Assembly: GCA_010692425.1 (NCBI GenBank)
Contig: JAAHHJ010000023.1
Location: 60,514 to 124,513 of the forward strand
Reading direction: 5' to 3'
From: Symploca sp. SIO3C6
GTDB lineage: Bacteria; Cyanobacteriota; Cyanobacteriia; Cyanobacteriales; Coleofasciculaceae
DNA length: 64,000 bases
Shown piece after piece: positions 1 to 8,833 of this stretch. A program made the position numbers and the translations under genes. The notes below the pieces were generated by a model, which ran no database searches, had not been told where the DNA came from, and was given only the letters and a program-made list of their open reading frames with translations. The first letter of the stretch is position 1. Every line of letters starts with the position of its first letter.

Positions 1-617
1 CCATAAGGTTTATCTTTACCTGAGCTTTGGGCTAATCTTACAGGAGTGCCATCTTTTAGTAAAACCTGATTTCCGGCAGTCGCCATCTGAGTCCCCTGAG
101 GACAATCTCCACTCTCCAAGATTTGGGCACGATTGTCATTCAAAAAGCACAAGACTGGCCAACTTCGTTCTGCAGAAGAATATTGAGTCCCGTTAGAAAT
201 TGCCTGCCCGACTAGGTTAACGCCATCACCACTGTGAGGATAGTAGTCCCAAGGGGTATTTTCCCGGAAGGGAAAAAAGAAGTTAGCATTCATTGCCAAC
301 TGTACCTGGAATTCCCTGACAAATTCTGAGGTAGTTCGTGCTTGAGGTTGTTCATAATCAACAGTTGCCTTAGCTGGGGTGACTAGCACCCTTACTCCTG
401 GCTTCGTCAAGTCAACTGCAATCAGATGAATGATCTGGGGACGTGGGGTTGAGTAAACCTGACGTTGATAGACAATACCCTCAAATAGGATTCGTTCTTC
501 GTTTGTTGAGGGAGGGCGTAGGAAATATAGCCTGCTGTAGAGTATTAGTGGCAGTAACAAAAAAACTGTGACTATGGCTAGCCACCGTTTGTAATACACT
601 TGGTATAGATCCTTCAT
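1..617 (-). CDS. Phosphodiester glycosidase-like (DUF2233/NAGPA) protein, N-terminal part
   Basis: The reverse strand reads open from an ATG at 617 to the window edge (about 205 codons), so the C-terminus is missing. Residues 1-10 are basic and polar, followed by a hydrophobic segment around residues 11-30, consistent with a signal anchor or signal peptide. The following region contains IAVDLTKPGVRVLVTP and LAMNANFFFPF, typical of the phosphodiester glycosidase (NAGPA, DUF2233) family, which in bacteria is often annotated as exopolysaccharide biosynthesis protein. Probably a membrane-anchored extracytoplasmic hydrolase of phosphodiester-linked sugars. Family call is from motif recognition; substrate unknown. 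Confidence 0.7.
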   Translation of the reverse strand, partial: MKDLYQVYYKRWLAIVTVFLLLPLILYSRLYFLRPPSTNEERILFEGIVYQRQVYSTPRPQIIHLIAVDLTKPGVRVLVTPAKATVDYEQPQARTTSEFVREFQVQLAMNANFFFPFRENTPWDYYPHSGDGVNLVGQAISNGTQYSSAERSWPVLCFLNDNRAQILESGDCPQGTQMATAGNQVLLKDGTPVRLAQSSGKDKPY

Positions 618-747
618 TGCTGCACTTGCGCCACAGTAATTGCCTCTAGTCCAATAACAATTCTAACTTATAGCTAAGATTAGTAAGTTGGCAATTAGCC
701 TTCCTCCTCCCTCTCTTGCTTTTGGCTTCAATTTCCTCTACTCAATT

Positions 748-1572
748 ATGAATGTTTCATCCTCTGTTAACTTTGCCAACCAGGACTTGCGCAATCGCTC
801 TTTCCATGGTCAGAACTTAAAAGGTGCCAATTTCAGCAGTTGTGATCTTCGTGGTTGTGACTTTAGTTATGCCCAATTGCAGGGGGCTAATTTTGAGCGA
901 GTCAGAACAGGTCAAACCACACTCAAGCTAGTTAATGCTGTAGTGGTAACTGTTGCCATTACTCTCTTAGATGCCCATGCTATTAGTGTCATGATCTTCG
1001 GTATTTTGGGGATAACCCCACAAGAGGCAACAGTAGCTTATGCGATCGCTTTATACCTCATTTTAGCTTTAGCTGGGGTTAGTGCTGGAGTTAGGGGCTG
1101 GGTGAACTCTAAATCAAGGCTTGGGCGTATAATTACAGCAGTTTCTGCTGCAGCATCTGGAGCTTTGCTGGGTTTTTTCTATGGCGGCAGTACAAGCAAC
1201 AATAATCCACAAGTAGCAACTACAGTTGCAATAATTGCAGCTGTAGTTGGAATTTTAGCGACTGAGAAGGCCAGAAGTAGATTGGTAACTGTGGTGATAG
1301 CCGTAGCAGGGGCAATTGCAGCCTATGGTTTTACTTTCTTAGCAGTAGGGGCAGCTAGTGCGTTGTTGAGTGTACACAAACTAAGTTGGGGAATACTCTG
1401 GGGTAGTGTTTCTCTCATTCAAATTATCCTAACTTTAAGGGCTGTTACTGTGAGCTTTAAAGAAATTAAATCTACCTGTGGAACTTCTTTCAGAGGTGCT
1501 GATTTACGCAATGCGAAATTTGAAGAAGTCAGACTGGAAAGTACCGATTTTTCTGAGACTTTATGGCATTAA
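748..1572 (+). CDS. Pentapeptide-repeat membrane protein
   Basis: A short N-terminal run of A(D/N)LxX pentapeptides (residues ~8-50 from the ATG at 748: NQDLR, GQNLK, GANFS, CDLRG, GANFE) is followed by about 180 residues of alternating hydrophobic segments, then one more pentapeptide patch near the C-terminus (GADLRNAKFEEV). The layout is a membrane module bracketed by pentapeptide coils, a type common in cyanobacteria. An in-frame TTG at 688 would add 20 residues; I prefer the ATG because the pentapeptides begin directly after it, although no clear Shine-Dalgarno sequence precedes either. Contains a HIP1 site near 1039. Function unknown. Confidence 0.75.
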   Translation: MNVSSSVNFANQDLRNRSFHGQNLKGANFSSCDLRGCDFSYAQLQGANFERVRTGQTTLKLVNAVVVTVAITLLDAHAISVMIFGILGITPQEATVAYAIALYLILALAGVSAGVRGWVNSKSRLGRIITAVSAAASGALLGFFYGGSTSNNNPQVATTVAIIAAVVGILATEKARSRLVTVVIAVAGAIAAYGFTFLAVGAASALLSVHKLSWGILWGSVSLIQIILTLRAVTVSFKEIKSTCGTSFRGADLRNAKFEEVRLESTDFSETLWH

Positions 1573-1807
1573 AATCAAAACTAATTAAGTTGCAATTATA
1601 AACTAAAGCGACCAAAAATATTAAGTTTTACTGTATTGGTTAAAACTGTTTGATAGTTATATCAAAAAGCTATCTTCTTATTAAGAAAATACTATTTGAC
1701 TTACCATTTCTTCCTCAATACAATTGAATAGTGACAATACTAACTATAAAATAATATCCAGTTTTGTAAATTAAAATAAATTTTTCCAGCTAATAAGGAT
1801 TAAAGTC

Positions 1808-2701
1808 ATGGCTGTAGAGAAAGTACTCAAAACTCAAAAGAGTGCTGATACTAATTGTATTCGTCCGGTGGTTTTGAGTGTCGAAGGGCTAAGAACCTCG
1901 GATGGTGATGGAGTTAAACTGAGGCGCTTTATTGGTTCATCAACTTTGCCTAAGCTCGATCCGTTTCTTCTGCTCGATGCTTTCAGTTCCGATGAACCTC
2001 GTGATTATTTAGGAGGGTTTCCAGAGCATCCTCACCGGGGTTTTGAGACAGTTACCTATGTTCTAGCTGGTCGTGTGCGTCATCAGGACAATAAAGGGAA
2101 CAATGGTGTGATCGAGGCTGGTGGGGTGCAATGGATGACAGCAGGGCGAGGCATAGTTCATTCCGAGATGCCGGAGCAACAAGATGGGCTGCTATCAGCT
2201 TTTCAACTGTGGGTAAATCTACCAGCTGCCCAAAAGATGACCCAACCCCAATACCAAGAGTTCTCAGCTGCAGAGATTCCAATAGAACATGGTCACAGCT
2301 CCGAAGTGCGGGTTATAGCTGGTGAGACCAGTGCTGGTACTGTCGGTCCAGTTAAAAATGTATTTACAGAACCAATCTATTTCGATGTTACTGTTAGACC
2401 TCAAGGTTTTTTTATGGAAAAAATACCACCAACTCATAACAGCTTTATTATTGTCTATGAAGGTAGTATTGTTCTCTCAAGCGGCAGTTTTGGAGAAGAC
2501 AAAGTTGTGGAAGCAGGAACTTTAGCGGTTCTTGGTGCAGGCAATCGCGTTAATGTTACTGGTAAGGATGCAGGTGCAAAATTTCTGTTGATTGCTGGTA
2601 AACCTCTTAATGAGCCCATTGCTCATAGCGGTCCATTTGTAATGAATACAAGGGCTGAGGTTATGCAAGCTTTCCAAGATTTTTGGGCTGGGCGATTCTG
2701 A
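1808..2701 (+). CDS. Pirin family protein (cupin)
   Basis: 297-residue bicupin with the pirin N-terminal metal-site signature: EHPHRGFET (His74 and His76), then GRGIVHSEMP (His118 and Glu120), matching the HxH...H...E iron ligands of pirins. A second cupin-like half follows at residues ~170-290. Some bacterial pirins have quercetin 2,3-dioxygenase activity and others act as redox-sensing regulators, and sequence alone does not separate these. Start is an ATG after an AAGGATTAAAGTC stretch that can act as ribosome binding site. It lies 42 bp upstream of the glutathionyl-hydroquinone reductase and is probably co-transcribed with it. Confidence 0.9.
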   Translation: MAVEKVLKTQKSADTNCIRPVVLSVEGLRTSDGDGVKLRRFIGSSTLPKLDPFLLLDAFSSDEPRDYLGGFPEHPHRGFETVTYVLAGRVRHQDNKGNNGVIEAGGVQWMTAGRGIVHSEMPEQQDGLLSAFQLWVNLPAAQKMTQPQYQEFSAAEIPIEHGHSSEVRVIAGETSAGTVGPVKNVFTEPIYFDVTVRPQGFFMEKIPPTHNSFIIVYEGSIVLSSGSFGEDKVVEAGTLAVLGAGNRVNVTGKDAGAKFLLIAGKPLNEPIAHSGPFVMNTRAEVMQAFQDFWAGRF

Positions 2702-2743
2702 TTACTATTGTTGATTTTGATTTGCAGGGGAAACAAAGGAAAC

Positions 2744-3739
2744 ATGGGACTTTTGATTGACGGTGTTTGGCATGATTACTGGTATGATACAAAGAAGACT
2801 AAAGGTCATTTTATGCGGCAGGGAGCGCAGTTTCGGAACTGGGTGACTGCCGATGGTAGTGCAGGCCCGTCTGGCAAGGCTGGCTTTAAAGCTGAACTTG
2901 GACGGTACCATCTTTACGTCTCCTATGCCTGCCCTTGGGCACACCGTACCCTGATCTTTAGAGCACTCAAGGGTTTGGAAGAGATAATTCCTGTTTCTAT
3001 TGTCCATTGGCTGATGCGGGAAGAGGGCTGGACTTTCCAAAGTGGTGAAGGCGTTATCCCTGATAACGTGAACCATGTCCAGTTTTTGCGTGAACTCTAC
3101 ACCAAGACTGAGCCAACCTATACTGGTCGTGTAACGGTACCAGTACTGTGGGATAAGAAAACTGGCACCATTGTTAACAATGAATCATCAGAAATAATCC
3201 GCATCTTCAACAGTGCTTTCGACAGTGTCGGAGCCTTATCTGGGGACTATTATCCAGAGGCACTACGTGATGAAATTGAGGCTTTGAACACCCGCATCTA
3301 TGACACTGTCAATAATGGAGTTTATAAAGCTGGCTTTGCCACAACTCAGGAAGCTTACGAACAAGCGTTTCATCCCTTATTTGAGACTCTTGACTGGCTG
3401 GAAGAGCGGCTCTCACGACGTCGCTATCTAACTGGAGAACAGATTACTGAAGCTGACTGGCGACTGTTCACAACCTTGCTTCGCTTTGATTGTGTCTATG
3501 TTGGACATTTCAAATGCAACAAGCGGCGGCTCGCTGATTACCCAAACCTGTGGGCATATGTTCGTGAACTCTATCAGATGCCTAAGGTTGCTGAAACTGT
3601 AAATTTCAAACATATCAAGAGTCACTATTACCAGAGCCAAGTGTCGATCAATCCAACCCAAGTTGTGCCAATTGGACCTGAGATTGATTTTACTGCTCCC
3701 CATGGTCGCGATACAAAAACCTTCCCACGGGCAGCGTAA
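2744..3739 (+). CDS. Glutathionyl-hydroquinone reductase (Xi-class GST, YqjG/ECM4-like)
   Basis: 331 residues from the ATG at 2744, which follows AAAGGAAAC. The catalytic CPWAH motif (Cys63) identifies the Xi-class glutathione transferases, which reduce glutathionyl-hydroquinones to hydroquinones. The N-terminal thioredoxin-like domain spans residues ~50-160 (VPVLWDKK followed by NNESSEIIR, the glutathione-binding region), and an all-alpha C-terminal domain follows (~180-310). An upstream in-frame TTG at 2708 would add residues not typical of the family. Immediately follows the pirin gene; both families are linked to quinone or flavonoid chemistry. Confidence 0.92.
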   Translation: MGLLIDGVWHDYWYDTKKTKGHFMRQGAQFRNWVTADGSAGPSGKAGFKAELGRYHLYVSYACPWAHRTLIFRALKGLEEIIPVSIVHWLMREEGWTFQSGEGVIPDNVNHVQFLRELYTKTEPTYTGRVTVPVLWDKKTGTIVNNESSEIIRIFNSAFDSVGALSGDYYPEALRDEIEALNTRIYDTVNNGVYKAGFATTQEAYEQAFHPLFETLDWLEERLSRRRYLTGEQITEADWRLFTTLLRFDCVYVGHFKCNKRRLADYPNLWAYVRELYQMPKVAETVNFKHIKSHYYQSQVSINPTQVVPIGPEIDFTAPHGRDTKTFPRAA

Positions 3740-3776
3740 AGCTTATTGTCCTAAACTAAATGCGTAGCACTATATT

Positions 3777-3808
3777 TGAACTCATAGGAGAATTCTCCTA
3801 TGAGTTCA
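3777..3808. terminator. Perfect 32-bp palindrome between convergent genes
   Basis: A gap-free inverted repeat centred on GAATTC, with arms TGAACTCATAGGAGAA and its exact complement. It lies between the convergent ends of the reductase (3739) and the small exported protein (3836). As RNA either strand would fold into a long stem with a tiny loop; a TCTTCTCAATTTT stretch follows on the plus strand. Best read as a bidirectional terminator. A dyad operator is less likely because both flanks are gene 3' ends. Confidence 0.6.
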
Positions 3809-3835
3809 TCTTCTCAATTTTACTTTCTAAGCTTT

Positions 3836-4180
3836 CTAAGGTAATGCCACTTGCATACACCCAGCGCTAGCTAAACAACTCGAATTCTCAGAGCAAAATT
3901 TGGCAATTCTAGTTGTTACCTGTAAATCGGTAATATTAGGACATGATATAGCCAATTTTTTAGTTGAAGATTGTTGTTCACATAAACTACTTAAGTCTAA
4001 AGTTAGACTATCTGCCGTTTGCATATAGCAAAGCAGATTATTGCTCTCTGAGTTTGGTACTACTGGATATTTGGAAACTACAGTTCCTGAACTGCTAAAA
4101 GCAACTTTAGCTACCAAAACAATCGAAATAACTACGAGAAAACTTGTCCAAGCAAGTAATTTAAACATGATTCTTTTCAA
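3836..4180 (-). CDS. Small Cys-containing exported or membrane-anchored protein, function unknown
   Basis: 114 residues. A basic start (MKRIMFK) is followed by a ~20-residue hydrophobic segment (residues 8-29) ending near AFSSSG, which looks like a signal peptide or N-terminal anchor. The remaining ~85 residues contain six cysteines (in LLCYM, SLCEQ, ISCPN, KFCSE, SCLAS and GCMQV), consistent with disulfides outside the cytoplasm. I recognise no family. It converges on the reductase gene across the palindrome at 3777-3808. Translated in isolation with its own flanking AT-rich spacers, so probably monocistronic. Confidence 0.5.
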   Translation of the reverse strand: MKRIMFKLLAWTSFLVVISIVLVAKVAFSSSGTVVSKYPVVPNSESNNLLCYMQTADSLTLDLSSLCEQQSSTKKLAISCPNITDLQVTTRIAKFCSENSSCLASAGCMQVALP

Positions 4181-4287
4181 ATGAGTGTTTTATACAAGTT
4201 TGTCTTAAAATGTTATGTTTTTTGATTTTTTGTACTGGTTAAGTTTTGTCATTATTTTAACCTTAACTAGTACTATTTTAATTACCC

Positions 4288-5343
4288 CTAGACTAAGAAG
4301 ACAGAGCCAGAAGGGATGAGTGTAACATCATCAATTAATAGGGCAGAATCCAAAGTAATATCTAAGAAACTTACCACTCCAAATCCTAAAGTATAGAATC
4401 CGCTTTCTGGTATTATGACAGCCGAAGTTTGAAAGCCAGATTCTTCGATAAAGGATGTCTCAGAAGGTACAAGTAATGGAGATATCGCATCACTTAATAA
4501 GGTGATGTCAGTGGTTGGTGAGGTTGTATCATCTGTTTCTGAGCTTGTATCATCCGGTTCTGACAGGGGAGTAATTGAGACAAAAGAGAAATCGTTAAAT
4601 ATGGGTGGAACTTCCTCATTGGTGAGGAAGTTCCAATCAAAAGTTAAAATATCTCCAGCCTCTGCTTGGAAAGTTTGTCGAATAGCAGAACCTTGAGTAG
4701 CATCCCAATTAATCAAATTATCTAAACTTCCAGGCGCTAAACCAAGAAATTCTTCAAGAATGGAGTCAGAAAATACAGCACCTCCAGTTGATAAGAAAGC
4801 TTGAGAAGTTCCCTCAGTTGGATCACTGCCAACTTCTGAATCCTCAATGGTAGCTTCACCTATAGTTGTCCAGCCAGTAAAATCACCGCTTTCAAAGCCA
4901 CCGTTGATGATTTGTGGCTTAATAAGTTGTGTTTCAGTAGGTAGTTCTGGGAAAGAAAATGTCTTCAGAGAAAGGCTGTAATCTCCATTCTCAAAGTGTA
5001 AACCTGTAAGATCAAGATCTCTCGTGCCAGAAATTGCAAAATCTATAGTACCATCTGCCGCTACTCTTCCAGTTAATATAGGGAAAAAATTACCGTCAGC
5101 TTGGTCGTCGTTAATGGTGATGATATCACCATCATTATCCAGCAAACCCAGCAGTGGATCTAAGTCTTCTGAAGTTACTTCTACAATAAACAAACTTCCT
5201 GCTTCAAGACCAGAAAAGGAGAAAGATTCGACTTCCCCACTGTTAAGATTTCCATTTACAGTAAGATTAATAGACGGTATGGTAGTGGGCAACTGATTAA
5301 GTTCATTTTCACTACCTAAAGGATTACATTGCTCTTGATTCAT
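4288..5343 (-). CDS. Secreted adhesin-like protein with pre-peptidase-type N-terminal domain
   Basis: 351 residues with low Lys/Arg and many Asp/Glu/Ser/Thr. Residues ~20-125 (NGNLNSGEVESFSF, DLDPLLGLLDNDGD, INDDQADGN) resemble the bacterial pre-peptidase C-terminal / DVUA0089-type beta-sandwich. Residues ~145-345 begin INGGFESGDFTGWTTIG, the opening of DUF642-like or anchored-repeat galactose-binding domains, and end with IDDVTLIPSG. No classical signal peptide is visible, so secretion may use a type I or other route. Probably an extracellular, possibly calcium-binding, surface protein. The next upstream gene is the multicopper oxidase, transcribed from its own promoter. Confidence 0.6.
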   Translation of the reverse strand: MNQEQCNPLGSENELNQLPTTIPSINLTVNGNLNSGEVESFSFSGLEAGSLFIVEVTSEDLDPLLGLLDNDGDIITINDDQADGNFFPILTGRVAADGTIDFAISGTRDLDLTGLHFENGDYSLSLKTFSFPELPTETQLIKPQIINGGFESGDFTGWTTIGEATIEDSEVGSDPTEGTSQAFLSTGGAVFSDSILEEFLGLAPGSLDNLINWDATQGSAIRQTFQAEAGDILTFDWNFLTNEEVPPIFNDFSFVSITPLSEPDDTSSETDDTTSPTTDITLLSDAISPLLVPSETSFIEESGFQTSAVIIPESGFYTLGFGVVSFLDITLDSALLIDDVTLIPSGSVFLV

Positions 5344-5530
5344 AATATAAATAAAGGGATTTTAACAAACAGTACTAGTTACTAGTGAGAGTCTGTCTAC
5401 AAAGACTAACAAATAGGCAAAAAAGAGATTGTTTACAAACTGTTCCAGGCACATAGACCATTACAAAACAGAGCATATCGGTTGAGTTTGACGCTATAGT
5501 TAGAATTTGCAGACAGTATGGTGGAAGCTA

Positions 5531-7255
5531 CTATATAACTTCAAAAGGCAACATCATCTCGTTGTCCTCGTGTTCTATAATGTGGCAGTGCCACACGTAT
5601 TGCCCTTTAAATGAATTACCAAAAGGTAGATTCTCTGCAGCTTTAGCACCGAATGGGACGATAAGGCGAATAACCTCAGCTGTATTGAGTAGCACTGTAT
5701 CTTTCCAACCTGCCTCGTTTGGTGCTGGTGGTCTTGCCGGACCAATTACAAAGGGATCAGGACTTGGTGGTGGGTAGTTAGCTGGTACTGTCGGTCCACC
5801 AAGAGCATCCTCTATAAGTACCCTACGGCTACCTGTCGCTAAATATGCTTTCATGTACCTGGCGACATCGATCTTTTGCCGATTGAGGATCTGGAAGGGA
5901 ACTAGATGTATATGCATTGGGTGGGCGACTGGTTGAAGATTGATGATGTTCCATTGCTCTACTGTGTCCATTTTTGGCCGCTCCATAAGCTCCGGATGTT
6001 CCATTGCTTCATCCCAGTAGATGTAGTTCATCAACAGTGTTATTGGTCCAGCTGGTCCGGCAATCTCCACCAGTGTTAAGTTCCTCTGCCGCACTGGCTC
6101 AGTAGTAATTGGCTTAATGAGTGGTTTATGCAATCGCAACATCTTGGGAATTGCTTTAGGAGCAGCAGCACCTGAATTTACCGTGAATTGCATAATTTCA
6201 GGCAGTGAAGAGGTACCCAATAATAAGCTGATTCTACCTTGTGGAAAAGGCATTGCTATCTCATTCTGCAAAATTATTTTATCTCCTGGCGAATTTTTGG
6301 AGAAGTCTATGAGTACGTCAGCTCGCTCGCCAGGAGATAGTAATAACCTAGACAAAGGCACTGGAGCATTTAGAAACCCTTGATCAGTGCCAATTTGAAT
6401 AATTGGTTGCTTTGACGATAGTTTTAAATTATAGGTTCGAGTTGTGGAGCCATTGATCACTCGGAACCGATACAGAGTGCGGTCAACATTTAGGTTCGGC
6501 CACGCCTTACCATTAACAGTAGCAACATCACCCAAAAATTCTGGTTCCCACGGAGCTGGAGGATGGAACAGTGAGCCATCAGGGTTGAATAGTCTATCCT
6601 GTAATACTAGTGGAATCTCATAGGGTTCGCCAGCAGGAATACCAAGAGGTCCATTACCACCGGCAGGATCATCAATGTCTCTAAGCAGATAAACTCCAGC
6701 AAGCCCAGCAATCACATTTTGGGCAGTTAGACCTAAAGCATGGTCATGGTACCATAAATTTGCTGCTTCTTGATCATTGTTGTAGTCGTAAATGTAGCTC
6801 TCTCCCGGCATGAAAGTGTCCGATGGGAAACCATCACTTTCTGGTGGAAGGTTGCCACCATGCAAATGTACAGCTATGCGCGGATTAGCTAGGTCAGATC
6901 CCAGTATGCCGTGTAATCTCTGGTCTATTGAATCAGAAAGTGGATGATTTCCAAGATCGTTAATTACTTCTAATCTAAGGGGTGTACCTCTTGTGACTTC
7001 CATAGTAGGACCGAGGTAAGTGGCCCCTCCATAAGCGAAAGTTGGTCCTTCCTCTAAGCTGGGATGGAATGAATGTGAACTCAATCCTACTGTCAGAGTG
7101 CTTGGTGGTGGAGCAGCAAAAGGGGTAGGTAGAGACTCAATAAACTTTAGCTCTGACAAAGCTGCTTGGGTTCTCCTTGCCTTGAATATGGAACTACAGA
7201 CAAATCCTGCTCCTAACCCCGCACCTGTCATGATAAATTTTCTTCTATTTAACAT
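5531..7255 (-). CDS. Tat-exported multicopper oxidase (CotA/bilirubin-oxidase-like)
   Basis: 574 residues from the ATG at 7255, which is preceded by a strong AGGAAGGAAG ribosome binding site; an in-frame start at 7306 is less likely. The N-terminus NRRKFIMTGAGLG is a twin-arginine signal ending near TQAAL. All four copper-ligand blocks are present: HLHG (~130-133), WYHDH (~168-172), HPMHIHL, and the C-terminal HCHIIEHEDNEMM with Cys557 and axial Met567 for the type 1 copper. Cupredoxin domains 1, 2 and 3 are in order. Expected to oxidise phenols, bilirubin-like pigments or metal ions in the periplasm while reducing O2 to water. Confidence 0.92.
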   Translation of the reverse strand: MLNRRKFIMTGAGLGAGFVCSSIFKARRTQAALSELKFIESLPTPFAAPPPSTLTVGLSSHSFHPSLEEGPTFAYGGATYLGPTMEVTRGTPLRLEVINDLGNHPLSDSIDQRLHGILGSDLANPRIAVHLHGGNLPPESDGFPSDTFMPGESYIYDYNNDQEAANLWYHDHALGLTAQNVIAGLAGVYLLRDIDDPAGGNGPLGIPAGEPYEIPLVLQDRLFNPDGSLFHPPAPWEPEFLGDVATVNGKAWPNLNVDRTLYRFRVINGSTTRTYNLKLSSKQPIIQIGTDQGFLNAPVPLSRLLLSPGERADVLIDFSKNSPGDKIILQNEIAMPFPQGRISLLLGTSSLPEIMQFTVNSGAAAPKAIPKMLRLHKPLIKPITTEPVRQRNLTLVEIAGPAGPITLLMNYIYWDEAMEHPELMERPKMDTVEQWNIINLQPVAHPMHIHLVPFQILNRQKIDVARYMKAYLATGSRRVLIEDALGGPTVPANYPPPSPDPFVIGPARPPAPNEAGWKDTVLLNTAEVIRLIVPFGAKAAENLPFGNSFKGQYVWHCHIIEHEDNEMMLPFEVI

Positions 7256-7752
7256 TTCTGCTTCCTTCCTATGCTGTAGATATATAGGCAAGACTAGCCG
7301 ACGCACCCTCGGTTAAGTCAGATTTGCAGTGTGGCTCAGAGGTATATGAACTTATCTCAGCGCCAGCTGAATCAGTGTGCTAGTTGAAAGTTATATAAGT
7401 TACACGTAAGCTTAACTGCTTATCATCAGCTTTCACCAGTAAAAATTGATAAGTTAAAAAATAACTTTTTCTCTGGTAGAAGTTAAAACGAAAAAAAGCT
7501 ATACTCAGTCTATACTTTAGAAGTATCGTCTTTGAGATTAATTTGTGCCGTTGGAAATAGAGATACTCTGGAAACCGGATTTGGTATTGCTTAGAAAGGG
7601 GATATAAAAATTATTATTTTTTCGTCTACCAGTTCATTGTCAATAAACCTGTCAATAAGCCCTGATCTTTGGGGAGCTTAATAAGGCAAAAAGCCTTCTG
7701 GTTCAGGGCAAGACCTTGCTTGTAACCCCGTCAGAAAGCCGAACTAGAATTT
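7256..7752. other. Non-coding spacer between multicopper oxidase and polysaccharide locus
   Basis: About 500 bp without a convincing gene. The right part is the 3' flank of the polysaccharide locus; the left part should carry the promoter of the multicopper oxidase. I see no tRNA or repeat element. AT-rich stretches near 7440-7520 could hold promoter elements, but none is clear enough to place. Confidence 0.5.
7683..7697 (-). terminator. Possible terminator at the 3' end of the polysaccharide locus
   Basis: A 5-bp inverted repeat AAGGC/GCCTT around a 5-nt A (minus-strand T) loop, 56 bp beyond the stop codon of the last gene in the long minus-strand array. On the minus strand it reads AAGGCTTTTTGCCTTATT. 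The stem is short, so this is a weak call. Another small dyad (GCAAG-GT-CTTGC) lies just upstream. Confidence 0.35.
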
Positions 7753-8751
7753 CTAATTAAGGACTGGAGTTTTGTATTCAACCAAGCTGCGACGTTTTCC
7801 TAGTAGTCTGCTCAAGTGAAACTGAAATTGACCCTGTACCCCAGGAAACTTACTCAAAACGCAAGAGATGGCATAGATAGCAGCACTCTTAGAGCTAAAA
7901 CCTTGTTTTAGGGTATGGCGATAGCTACGATAGGTCACTAAGGGATAACCCCCTAGCAACAGTAAGCTCAAACCAGTGGTAAGCCATGTCGTTCCTAAAG
8001 CAACCAGTGGCAAAAGTAACCCCCATAACCAAATACTCAAACTTTCCTTAACCCAATGACGCTCTGGAGAGCTACCATGTAACCAAGAACCCTCTGCATA
8101 GGCATGACCTGCTCGCAAAGAACGCTTCCACCACTGCTCGAAACGCATCATCTGAGCATCGTGTAAAGTCATCTCAGCATCAAGACGTGCAATCTTCCAC
8201 CCTTGCTGGCGAATCCGCACACATAGTTCCGGTTCCTCACCAGCAATGAGAGTGGGGTTGAAGCCGCTAACTTGTTTAAAGGCTTCTACACGCATCATCG
8301 AATCTCCACCACAGGCTTTAGCCTCGCCAATTGGTGTGTCCCACTCAATGTCGCATAATTGATTATAAATTGACCTTTCGGGGAAGCGTTCCCGCCGACG
8401 ACCACAAACTACAGCGAGCTGAGGTTGGGCTTCAAGTTCCTGCTGGGCATGAGTTAACCACCCTTCAACTACCTCGCAGTCGCCATCAACAAATTGAACC
8501 AATTCAATGTGCTGGTTTGCTGCCATTAGATGGGCAAAGCCTTCATTTCTAGCGCGAGCAGCTGTAAAGGGGATAGATAAGTCAAGTTCAACTACATCTA
8601 CTCCTAAGGATTTTGCCATTTCCACACTACCATCTGTTGAGCCAGAATCAACATAGATAATATGGGCAACTTTCCCGAGTACGGAAAGTAGGCACTGGCG
8701 TAGGCGCTCACCTTCGTTGCGTCCGATGGCAACTAATCCAATTTGCTTCAA
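7753..8751 (-). CDS. Family 2 glycosyltransferase with C-terminal membrane segments
   Basis: 332 residues with a GT-A fold start (GLVAIGRNEGERL, residues 4-16), a YVDSGSTDGS nucleotide-binding block (33-42) and the metal-binding DGD at 89-91. GEEPELCVRIRQQGW (~190-205) is the typical acceptor/catalytic-base region. Two hydrophobic segments at ~235-275 suggest membrane anchoring. It transfers an activated sugar to a growing repeat unit on the inner face of the membrane; donor and linkage cannot be told. It is the last gene of the long minus-strand polysaccharide array, 82 bp after a PhyH-like oxygenase. Confidence 0.85.
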   Translation of the reverse strand: MKQIGLVAIGRNEGERLRQCLLSVLGKVAHIIYVDSGSTDGSVEMAKSLGVDVVELDLSIPFTAARARNEGFAHLMAANQHIELVQFVDGDCEVVEGWLTHAQQELEAQPQLAVVCGRRRERFPERSIYNQLCDIEWDTPIGEAKACGGDSMMRVEAFKQVSGFNPTLIAGEEPELCVRIRQQGWKIARLDAEMTLHDAQMMRFEQWWKRSLRAGHAYAEGSWLHGSSPERHWVKESLSIWLWGLLLPLVALGTTWLTTGLSLLLLGGYPLVTYRSYRHTLKQGFSSKSAAIYAISCVLSKFPGVQGQFQFHLSRLLGKRRSLVEYKTPVLN

Positions 8752-8833
8752 ACCTTGCCTCTTGAATTCAACGACTTAGAGATGGCAATTTGCCCATTAG
8801 AAGAATGAGCAAACGCTAATTCCGAGCATCTTT

